Source: Dendrophyllia cribrosa (lineage: Eukaryota > Cnidaria > Anthozoa > Scleractinia > Dendrophylliidae). Taken from it: DNA of 64,000 nt. The notes under the pieces were generated by a model. The model had not been told where the DNA came from, did not search any database, and saw only the letters and a program-made list of their open reading frames with translations. Positions 39,813 through 49,309 of this stretch are shown in pieces (position 1 is the first letter of the stretch; every line of letters begins with the position of its first letter). The DNA is taken from assembly GCA_024195265.1 (NCBI GenBank), contig JAJLRJ010000011.1, positions 1,748,866 through 1,812,865 of the forward strand. The letters are read 5' to 3'. Both the position numbers and the translations under genes were made by a program.

Positions 39813-41068
39813 TATTTAATACATGGGCGCGCGAAGATAAAAATGAATAAAAATGTTAAAAATAACTTGTACAATGCGTGTCATGTTACTCAGATTTCCA
39901 TGTGAGACAGTCATTGCCATTCGTGTCCGGATCGGTACTGTAAGAATGTACCCATCATACAAGTCTGTCGTTTATTGTTTTAGGTTGTGAAGGAAAAGGG
40001 GAGTGGGAGGTCTTAACAAATTTCTTGCTCCAAAAAAGGGGGTGCTTTATAGAGGATTTACGATATTTAATATTGGTAATGTCCACCTGAACCAATAAAG
40101 ATATCGCCATTACTTGAAGTGCGAAAATATTCTAATTGTTGTGTTATTGTATAAAGTAGAGTATATCCCTTATGTTTTAGTCCGCATGGCTGGCGGTATT
40201 TATATTTGGGCGGGATCCGGAAAATGGAAAGTTCTCGTTCATCCATAATGTGAAAAAAATAATGGCTGGCTGGCTCAGTGAGGTTATTTAGTAGCAGTTC
40301 TCATTTTACGAAGGTTGTCCAATACACACGAACCATTTTACACAGTAAAAGAAGTAGCTTTTAAAAACAAGATTCGTAAATACGACATAACTCTGTTAAT
40401 GGATGATGGTTGCAAGGATTGTACCCTCTGCTCATCATAACAATACAATTTTATCATTTTCTTTTTTTAAATTTTAGCTTTTATTATCATTTAATAAATT
40501 GTTAGCTTTATATAAATTTTAAATATTAAATATATTTTAGGTTTTAGATTAATATTAGATATTTTATACTTTTTTATGTGTCCCCAAATTAGTATGGGTT
40601 TACCCAGGCTATAAGGTCTTTTGACACTTAAATAAAGTTTCTATCTATCTATCTATCTATCTAGCTGTTTCACCGTGCGGTCATGTCAGTTTAGTCTCTG
40701 GTTCGCGCGCGCGCGTAGAGAGGCAGAAAAGCTTGGATCTTCGAGCGCGGTGTGGAAACTTGAGAAGGAGACTGGAATCTAACAATGTTCGATCATGACC
40801 TAGGCTCGATTACCAGCCGCTGTTCAGGAAACGAGCCCGCGCTCCTCTCCCTCTCGGGGAGGCTCAGAGACCGGACGCGAGAAAGCGGCGGAAATCGAGC
40901 CTAATCATGACCAAGATGGCTGCTTACATGTACTTCGAACGATTGTTGCTTGGGATGTTGTAAAGTCAGGTTAGAGAACAAAAAAAAAATCAACTTTTGT
41001 TGCACTTGCATAGCTTTAGAGAATTTAAGAGAAAATTGCAGCAAAATAACCTTGATATCTTGGTAATA
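39813..41068. promoter_or_regulatory. Upstream region of FEM1-like gene 1
   Basis: Contains a segment (about 40040-40180) that matches 51125-51245, a (CTAT)n run (40643-40662), and a block from about 40700 that matches the upstream region of gene 2 (46712 onward: CGCGCGCGTAGA, GAGAAGGAGACTGG, CAAGATGGCTGCTT). That conserved block probably includes the promoter and 5' UTR. It is interrupted in gene 1 by the small TIR element at 40801-40903. Confidence 0.5.
40801..40903. mobile_element. 103-bp TIR element with 9-bp target duplication
   Basis: Ends TAGGCTCGATT and its inverse AATCGAGCCTA (one gap). Perfect 9-bp flanks ATCATGACC at 40792-40800 and 40904-40912. The paralogous upstream region of gene 2 lacks the insertion. 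Nine-base duplications are typical of Mutator-like elements (inference). Confidence 0.8.
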
Positions 41069-41370
41069 ATGGCCTATAATGCCGTTCCTGGTTCCGGCTT
41101 CCTGTGCAAGAGAAAATATCCCGAAGTTCCAAGAAAAGAAGTGTTTGAAGCTGCCGAGTCTGGAGATGCTGTTTTACTTAGTGAAGTTCTTCAGCAGATG
41201 GATGCAAGCCGAAGAGCGTGGCTGTTAGGACCTTTGAGTTTCGGCGATTCCTCTCCATTATTAGTGGCTGCTGAACATGGACATCTTGATTGTATAAAAG
41301 TGCTTCTGAAGTACAAAGCAGACGTTGGAAGCGGTGATGGTGATGATGATGACGTTGATGATGATGATAT

Positions 41371-41414
<44 letters not shown>

Positions 41415-43882
41415 TTGTTGTCACAGGGAGAGATGACAACTGCATCCTCCTCATGAAAGCAAGCGAATATGGTCGTGTGAATGTAGTAAGCTTTCTTGTT
41501 GAACAAGGAGCAAACCTGGATTTTCAAGACAAAGAGGGTAACACCTCTCTTATTAAAGCAAGCAAAAATGGTCACATGAATGCAGTAACCTTTCTTGTTG
41601 AACAGGGAGCTAATGTGAATCTCCAAGACCAAGAGGGTAACACTGCTCTAATGTTAGCAAGCAAAAATGATCACATGAATGTGGTTACCTTCCTGGTTGA
41701 AAGTGGAGCTAATATTGATCTGCAAGATAAAAATGGTGAAAGCCCACTGATGATAGCAAGTGACTGTAGTCACATGAATATAGAAACTTTCCTTATTGAA
41801 CAGGGAGCAGAGGTGGATCTTCAAGACAAAGAGGGTAAAACAGCTCTTCACCATGCCATTAAAAATAATTCTCGATGGCATGGTGATGTTTTCAGTCGTA
41901 GAAACTTTAAAGCTGTGTTTGAAACTGTAAGATGTTTGATTAAAAATGGAGCTAATGTTAATGCAACTGCAAATGACAACTACACCCCTTTGATGATAGC
42001 AAGCATAGAGTGTGATGTGAAAGTAATAAATTTACTTATCAAACATGGGGCGAATGTGGATCTCCAAGACAAAGAGGGTAAAAGAGCTCTTCACCATGCC
42101 ATTGAAAATAATTCTCGACGGCATGGTAATATTATCAGTCTCAGAAACGAAGAAGCTGTGTTTGAAGCTGTAAGATGTTTGATTAAAAATGGAGCTAATG
42201 TTAATGCAACTGCAAATGACAACTACACCCCTTTGATGATAGCAAGCATAGAGTGTGATGTGAAAGTAATAAATTTACTTATCAAACACGGGGCTAATGT
42301 GGATCTCCAAGACAAAGAGGGTAGAACAGCTCTTTTTCGTGCTGTTATAGAGTGTAATTCAGAAATTGTAAGATGTTTGATTAAAAATGGAGCTAATGTT
42401 AATGCAAGTACAAATGACAACTGCACACCTTTGATGCTAACAAGCAAATATGGTGAGTTAGATCAAGTAACCTTCCTAATTGAACATGGAGCTAACATGG
42501 ATCTGCAAGACAAAAATGGTGACACTGCTCTTCACTATGCTGTTAGATCTACAGATGAGTATCATGCAGATGAGTATTATGACCCATGTAAAGTTGTTAA
42601 TGCACTTTTGACTTGTGGAGCAGCCCAACTGTACAACAGTCAACACTTTACACCTCTCCTTTTAGCCAGTAATAGAGGCATGAATTTAATAGTGGAGAAT
42701 TTAATCAAGATACCAGAATATACAAAGGAACAAAGAGTTGATGCCCTAGAGCTTCTTGGTGCCACCTTTGTAGCTGATGCTGTTAGATTTTATAGTTGTG
42801 ATACTGAGTTACTGAAGGAAGGATTTCAGTACATAAAGCGTGGTATGGAAGAGAGGTTTCAAGATCCTTCACATCCTCTGTTAAAACAACCAATGGAACC
42901 TCTTGTTGCTTATCAGAATAGAAAAGAGTGCCAAACGCTTGAGGAACTTGCTCGGATAAAAGGTACTCATGCCATCATCATGGAAGGTCTTATCATTAGA
43001 GAGAGAATCCTTGGAACAGACAACCCAGAATTGCTTGGTCCAATTCGACGAGTCGCTGATTACTATAAACACAGGGACTCTAAAAAGCATAAATGCATAG
43101 GATTATATAGACATGCAATGAAGATTGCCCAGCGCTGCAACCAATCTGTCACCTCAGACATAAATGATTTAACATCTGTGCTATATGAAAAGGGCTGGTG
43201 GAATGTTCCTCCAAGACAAAAGGACTTTGTTCTTGAATTGCTTAAGCAAACGGTTCTTGAGTATGAAAAACAGCTAAAGTTAGGAAATGACTTCAGCCTG
43301 AAAAGGCTGTTTACTTCATTAGAACAACTTGTGCAAATCATCGCCAAATTTAAACATCTTAAAGAAAGCAAAACCTCGCATGTATCAGTGCTGCTGCAGA
43401 AAATTTGCCGTCTAAATCCTCGAGATCATTCCAGAAATACATTGCTACACAAGGCTGTTGAATATGTTAAAAGATCTAAACCACGTTTTGCATTTGAATT
43501 CAACACTCCTCACCCATTGTACAAATTTCCCTGCATTAGTACAGTAAAGCTTCTCTTGAATTCAGGGATCAATGTTAATGCTATCAGCAAGAATGGGGAT
43601 ACTCCACTACACAAAGCTATCACATTACCCAGCGGTAACAACATTCATCTCTTGACTAACATACTGGAAGCTTTGTTAGATGGAGGTGCTCATCATGATT
43701 TTGTCAACAATGCTGGTAAAACAGCCATGGACATGGCTCGAACTGATGAAGCACGCAGAATTCTTTCTGAGAAAAGAAAACTGGAGTTGAAGTGTATCAG
43801 TGCCAGGGCTGTAAAAAAGTTTGGACTTCCTTATTTGGGGGTGGTACCCAAAACACTGGAAAAGTACATTAGTATGCATTAA
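41069..43882 (+). CDS. FEM1-like ankyrin-repeat protein, 937 aa (gene 1)
   Basis: The start is taken as the ATG at 41069 (MAYNAVPGSG), because the aligned position in gene 2 is also ATG. The N-terminal half has about ten ankyrin repeats (residues 65-530) interrupted by an Asp-rich tract (87-115). The middle matches the FEM1 helical region (KEQRVDALELLGATF near 550; TLEELARIKG and IIRERILGTDNPEL near 625-650). Two more ankyrin repeats follow (789-870), and then a FEM1-type C-terminus (LKCISARAV, LPYLGVVPKTLEKYISMH) that resembles the elongin/cullin-2 binding box. FEM1 proteins are substrate receptors of CUL2 ubiquitin ligases that read C-degrons. Extra N-terminal ankyrins make it longer than typical FEM1 (about 620 aa). 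Intronless. Confidence 0.88.
41331..41415 (+). repeat. (GAT)n coding microsatellite, poly-Asp tract
   Basis: Imperfect GAT/GAC repeat in frame, encoding about 28 acidic positions, mostly Asp with a few Val and Ile, between two ankyrin repeats of gene 1. Gene 2 lacks it. Confidence 0.95.
41834..42319 (+). repeat. Internal 243-bp (81-codon) tandem duplication
   Basis: Two units (41834-42076 and 42077-42319) are nearly identical in their second half (LIKNGANVNATANDNYTPLM onward) and more divergent in the first. A third partial unit starts at 42320. Each unit carries about two ankyrin repeats plus an insert (HHAIKNNSRWHGD or HHAIENNSRRHGN). Confidence 0.92.
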
Positions 43883-44213
43883 AATACATTTGTATAGATT
43901 AAAATACAGTAGTATACATAAAGATGCATTGGTATGAAATTAAATAATTACATAATTGGCACAAAACATGTAACTTAAACATGCTAAAAAGGGGCTTGCC
44001 TTACCTCTTAGTCTCTTCTGTATTTCATGCTTGTGTGTGTAAGTTTGAACTTTGCAAAACTATTGTATTGATGCAAAAAATTTCACTTTTAAGAACCAAA
44101 AACTTGACTCAAACTAAGAAGTGTGCGATTAAAATAATTATTTCAATAATGATTGTTATTAATTATTATTATTATTATTATTATTATGACATTTATTAGT
44201 TATTGATTATAAC

Positions 44214-44990
44214 AGTAGAACCCAGCTTTAATTTACAGACTCTGGACATCCCGTTTACAGACAGTTTCCTCAGTGCGGAAAGCCATTATTTTTGAAAATT
44301 GTAGAAAAATACACTTTAAGATGTACAGTATGATATGGATTTAAAATACAATTATAACACACAGTAAAATAAAATATTTTTCACATGCAACATAAGCATG
44401 CCTTTATAGAGTGTTTTCACATGATGTCATAAAAATTAAAAAAATCTAAAGTATACATCCTACAAAGCTGTTTCTAATATGGTATGTGGATACCAGTGTT
44501 GTAATCTTTCACAAAAAGTTTCAGGTTTTAACGATGTTTCGTTTTCGATCTATAAAGGTTGTAAATGTGTCACGCAATTCGTCACGCTATTTCAGATAAG
44601 CCGTGAAAATAAACAAAATTGAACTAGTTGAAAGTTATTAATGAATTATAGATGCTTATAAGCCGATTTCATGCCTCGTATAGTGAATACAATATTTTGT
44701 GATGAGATTTTCGGTGTTATTAAGACTTTAAAGTTTTTAAAAAATTTTTTCAAGATGGCCGCTTCATACATTTCTTACTAAAAATGTCTATACTCATTCG
44801 CCTATAACTCTTGAATGAAATGCTCTTGCGCTTCAAAATTTGGCCTAGATGTGTAGTTTTAAACTCTCTACAATTCCATAAGCATTTTAGAATCGAAAAC
44901 TGCTTTTAAATTTTGATATGACATCAGTGAAAACACTATACAATAACATGCAAACTCTGAATTTCAAGCCCCATTAAATGTGTATTTATC
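44214..44990. mobile_element. Diverged pogo-type repeat interrupted by a MITE
   Basis: Begins CAGTAGAACCCAGC and aligns to 26894-27210. The alignment breaks at 44407 and resumes after 44940, bracketing the nested element. Confidence 0.55.
44407..44938. mobile_element. MITE with TAGAGTGTTTTCAC ends, TA flanks
   Basis: Inverted ends TAGAGTGTTTTCACATGATG and CAGTGAAAACACTA, followed inside by ATGTCAT/ATGACAT. TA sits on both sides (44405-44406, 44939-44940). The related repeat at 26894 shows the uninterrupted site. 532 bp, no ORF. Confidence 0.75.
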
Positions 44991-45351
44991 AACTCATTAT
45001 TGTAAAGTAGAACCGGTAACTCAAATTGTTCCAACTGGTGCCATAAGAATTTTTTGCGTTCTGGTTAAGAGAAACTGTATTTTGACATTATAGCTTTAGG
45101 GTTTCAAGTACAATATTTAGTATGATGATGTTAGTATATCTGAAAGACTTTGAAGGAGGCAGAGCTAATTGCCACTAGTAGGTACCAACCATTTTTAAGA
45201 AATACTTTTTTTACCCTTTTTGTATTTTAGCATTCTAAAAGCTAAATAAGTATAATGATATAATATAGTTTTATTACATAGAAGATATTAATACGATGGG
45301 TGCGTGGAGATATGAAATTTCTCTTCAAGTGTTTCCAATGATTGCAGAGAC

Positions 45352-45611
45352 TGACTCGTCCCCAGTCGTCTTTCTAGGCAAGACGCGTGGGGGATAGACG
45401 CGGCACGAGAGAAGCGCAACCGAAGGGGGTGATGGGAAGGAGGAAAAGGAAAGGGAAAGACCTTTTCCTCCTACCCATCACCCCTCGCGCTCCCTGTCGC
45501 GCTTCCTGTCACGCTCCCTGTCGCGCTCCCTGTCGCGCTCCCTGTCGCGCTCCCTGTCGCGCTCCCTGTCGCGCTCCTCTCGTCAATTAAGAGACGACTG
45601 GGGACGAGTCA
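45352..45611. mobile_element. TIR element with 12-bp satellite core and long target duplication
   Basis: Perfect 20-bp inverted ends (TGACTCGTCCCCAGTCGTCT). The flanking repeats GATTGCAGAGAC (left) and GATGCAGAGAC (right) suggest a duplication of about 11 bp with one indel, as in Mutator-like elements. The interior has a hairpin (GATGGGAAGGAGGAAAAGG and inverse) and eight tandem units of CGCGCTCCCTGT (45486-45581). Confidence 0.8.
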
Positions 45612-46197
45612 GATGCAGAGACATCAAGTTGAACACGAGAAGAGAAATTTAATACCTTTAAGCATCCATGTACTATATTGTTTATTAAATAAACAACACT
45701 GATTACATCATTTAAGCAATTTCCCGAAGATTTTAGAAATTCATCAAATACTGTCTATAAAGGTTGTATGAATAGTTTACGATATTTTTCCCAAAATTTT
45801 ATGAAAGTTGCCCAATATTTACTAGAGTTGTAAGATCCGAAGATTTTTTGCCGGATTAAAGACCACCTTTTAGCTGGTTAGACATTTAATAAGGAGAAAC
45901 ATGGTGAGAAATGTCAAAGTACATTGATATTTTAACTTTTTACAGTGAAGATAAAATGGATGTTTTAACGTGTCGACATATGATTTTCATCAGTGGGAGA
46001 AATCCTGCATTGTATTTCACTGAAGTTTTTATAGTAAATTTTATTATGGCCTATTATTGTACTTTATTAACTTGTGAGACATTAAAATACAATATTTTTC
46101 GCAAGCATTGTATGAACTGTACATTTGTATCAGTTAGAATTGGCACGAGTATGGATTTAAAACACATCAGTCATTTTAACCCAAAAATGGGGTTTAT

Positions 46198-46322
46198 CTC
46201 GGTGTAAAAACCTGTGACTGTTTCCTTTGTTTTCTACCTTTGTTGCCTTGCACTCTATTGTTTCAGTACCTTTTGTTTCTTTGTTTTACGTCACTCGTGA
46301 GTTGGCAGGTTTTTACACCGAG
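46198..46322. repeat. Inverted repeat, 16-bp arms
   Basis: CTCGGTGTAAAAACCT at the left and its inverse AGGTTTTTACACCGAG at the right, about 90 bp apart. Probably a tiny MITE. Confidence 0.75.
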
Positions 46323-46711
46323 GATCAGAGCCCAAAAGTGTTCAGCACCTGAAGTCTCTCCTAATATCAATGCATAATTATCTGAGAAGTCATGAGAATT
46401 TAGTAAATGATCACCCAAGATGAAGCCTCTTGATAGTTTATAAACGAAAATCCTCCTAACTGGCCATAAGAAATGTCTGGGGACAGGTAATGAGAACCTG
46501 TATCTCCACATATTGTTTATTGTTAGTCCACAATTCAATGTGGTTTATTATGTCAAATGTTCATCTGCTTTGATTATCTCTATATTTATTTGCTAAGATT
46601 AATTTCTTATTTTATTTTTAAAGGATTTAACCAAAGCAAATTAACCACAGTGTTTTTGTGTCAGCTGTTTTTTGGGTAATATCATATTGGAATTTGGAGG
46701 CGTGGACGTTC

Positions 46712-46919
46712 GTGCGCGCGCGTAGATAGGCAGCAAAAGCGTGGATCCTCGTTCCTCGAGTGAGGTGAGAAGGAGACTGGTATCCAACAATGTTGCCCGA
46801 AAATCAAGATGGCTGCTTCCTTCGAATGATTGTTTTGTAAAGTCAGCTTGTTTTACGTGCATAGCTTTAGAGAATTTAAAGGCAAATTGCAGCCCAATAA
46901 CCATAATATCTTGGTAATA
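46712..46919 (+). promoter_or_regulatory. Upstream region of FEM1-like gene 2
   Basis: Matches the gene 1 upstream block (CGCGCGCGTAGA; GAGAAGGAGACTGG; CAAGATGGCTGCTT; AGCTTTAGAGAATTTAA; ATATCTTGGTAATAATGG) without the 103-bp insertion. Confidence 0.55.
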
Positions 46920-48602
46920 ATGGACAAGATAGAATATCCCGATGATTTAGAAAGCGAAGCGTTTGAAGCTGCTGAGTCTGGAGATGCTGTTTTACTCAGT
47001 GAAGTTCTTCAGCAGATGAACAACAGCGAAAGAACTTCCGCGTTAGAAACGGCCTATATCACCGAAGATGTAATCAAAGACACTCTACTAGACCTACTGA
47101 TAGTTGCAGCTGGAAACGGAAATCTTGATTGTGTGAAAGTACTTGTTGTCGAACATGGAGCGAAACATTGTGGGTGAAACCCCTCTGATGGTAGCAAGCG
47201 AATATGGTCATGTGGATGTAGTAAGCTTCCTTGTTGAACACGGAGCAAATATGGATCTTCAAGATAAAAATGGTAGTACTGCTCTTCACTATGCGGTAAC
47301 TAGTGGTAAAGCAGAAGCTGGTGGGTACTGTGTTGTTGAAAAACTTTTGACTCTAGAAGCATCCCAGTTGTACAACAATGAACAGTTAACACCTCTTCTT
47401 GAAGCCAGTAATAAATGCCAGTGGTCTTTGGTGCAGCATTTTCTCAAGACAGTAGAATATACTAAGGAACAAAGAATTGATGCCCTAGAGCTTCTTGGTG
47501 CCTCTCTTGCTACACAAACAACTCCTGATACTGCAAAAGCATTTCACTACATAAAGTGTGGTATGACAGAAAGGTTTCAAGACCCTTCTCAGCCTTTGTT
47601 CAAAAAACCAATGGAACCTGTTGAAGCTTATCAATTCAGAAAAGAAAGTCAAACTCTTGACGAACTTGCTCAGATAGAGGAGACAGCTATGCTACCATGA
47701 TGGAGGGCCTTGTCATTAGAGACAGAATTCTTGGAACCGACAACACAGCACTTCTTGAACCAATTAGAAATGTTGCTGAACTTGTTAAATTCAATGTTCT
47801 GTACAATGTTCATTCGAATTTTGATTTTGCCATATGCATAGGATTGTATAGACATGCAATAAAGATAGCAAAGCGCTGCAATCAGTCAATCAGTGAAGAT
47901 ATACGTTCAACCATTATTGGTTTAGACTTAAGAAATGTTTTTCTGAGCCAAAAGGGTTTGGTATTTGAATTGCTTAAGGAAATAGTTCTTGAGTACGAAA
48001 AGCAAGAAAAGGCAAGAAGACATGAGTCACGTGAATTCAAACATATTTATGAGCCGCATGACGTGTTGGATTTGTCAATACAACTTGTGCAATTCATTGC
48101 CAAATTTAATCATTTCGAAGAGGACAAAACATCACCTGTATTAGTGCTGCTGCAGAAACTTTACAACCTAAATCTCCGAGATGATCATGGGAATACATTG
48201 TTACACATGGCTGTTCTTGAACACTTGGCAAGTTGTTTTCAAGAATTTCCATGCATCGATACAGTGAAACTTCTTTTGAATTCAGGAATCAATGTTAATG
48301 CTATCAGCAAGAATGGGGATACTCCACTACACAAAGCTATCACATTACCCAGCGGTAACAACATTCATCTCTTGACTAACATACTGGAAGCTTTGTTAGA
48401 TGGAGGTGCTCATCATGATTTTGTCAACAATGATGGTAAAACAGCCATGGACTTGGCTCAAACTTATGAGGCACGCATGATTCTTTCTGAGAAAAGAAAA
48501 CTGGAGTTGAAGTGTATCAGTGCCAGGGCTGTAAAAATGTTTGGACTTCCTTATTTAGGGATGGTCCCCAAAACACTGGAAAAATTCATTAGTATGCATT
48601 AA
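46920..48602 (+). pseudogene. FEM1-like ankyrin gene 2, two frameshifts
   Basis: Three frames cover one FEM1-like protein. Frame 1 runs from the ATG at 46920 (MDKIEYPDDL) to about 47165. Frame 2 runs to about 47685 (ankyrin ETPLMVASEYG and HGANMDLQDKNG, then QRIDALELLGASLA). Frame 3 runs from about 47685 to the TAA at 48600-48602 (MMEGLVIRDRILG; final LKCISARAV and LGMVPKTLEKFISMH). Each break is explained by one extra base (an A in GCGAAACATT near 47161, and one near 47675). It has only three or four N-terminal ankyrins and no Asp tract. It could be a recent pseudogene or contain two assembly errors. Confidence 0.82.
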
Positions 48603-49309
48603 AATGCATACTAAGTATATGTATATGTATGTAATGCAGTTGAACCCTGTTTTACAGAGACTTGCTTGATATTGACATCTCATTATTTTGAACAGTTCAG
48701 TTCAAGACAGTTTGCTTTGGTTTTGCATAACTGTGCTTTGTAATTGGCTAAAATATCTTGTGCCACTTTCTCAACCAATCAGACGTAAAACCAAAAACAA
48801 TGGTGACTTTATTTGCACTCGTTTTCTCTCGCTTAGAACAGGCTACATGTATTTGCTTTGAATTCTGATTGGTTCATAGGATTTTTGACATTTGTTGTGA
48901 TTGGACTTTTTTTTTCGGAATTGTGGTTTCTCTCAAGATAAAGCGCAGGGGAGAACCTCTTAGTTTTCGGTTTAAATTACGGGGCATTATATTAAATAGA
49001 AGATATTACAAGGTGGCTACATATAGTTTTTTGGCGTGCGAGGTATGGGCACGAAAATGGCACAAGTGCGTGTTAGTTTATTTTGATGACATCACGAAAA
49101 TAAAGGGGTTTTTATGGTTGCTAAAATGCTTATTGCACGCTATGATGTTTTCGTTTCTGTGGAGAAATCATTTTATTTCACTGAAGTTTATAAAATAAAT
49201 AAATTACGTTAGGGTTTGTTCTTTCAAGGTGTTTTGTTTTGGGGGCGTTTAACCTGCCTCAGGTATTGGAAATCTTGCGTTTTCAATTCAGAAGCTGATA
49301 CCAATTTAA
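48603..49309. other. Repeat fragments, no gene
   Basis: A pogo-like terminus (CAGTTGAACCCTG at 48644), then a fragment of the TTGAGTGT-type MITE with ATTGG boxes (about 48705-48930). The plus-strand frame 48869-49198 overlaps this and has no domain. Confidence 0.5.

Larger units (their letters stand above)
43883..46711. other. Spacer between FEM1-like genes, repeat-filled
   Basis: No gene is seen. Contents are an (ATT)n run at about 44162-44187, a pogo-type repeat (44214-44990) with a nested MITE (44407-44938), a 20-bp-TIR element (45352-45611), and an inverted repeat at 46198-46322. Confidence 0.6.

Noticed and set aside
41191..41454. Antisense Ser-rich ORF over the FEM1-like gene
   Set aside because: Complement of the GAT repeat inside a strong plus-strand coding region.
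45387..45590. Repetitive ORF with CRAPCRAP-like repeats
   Set aside because: Translation of the 12-bp satellite inside a MITE.
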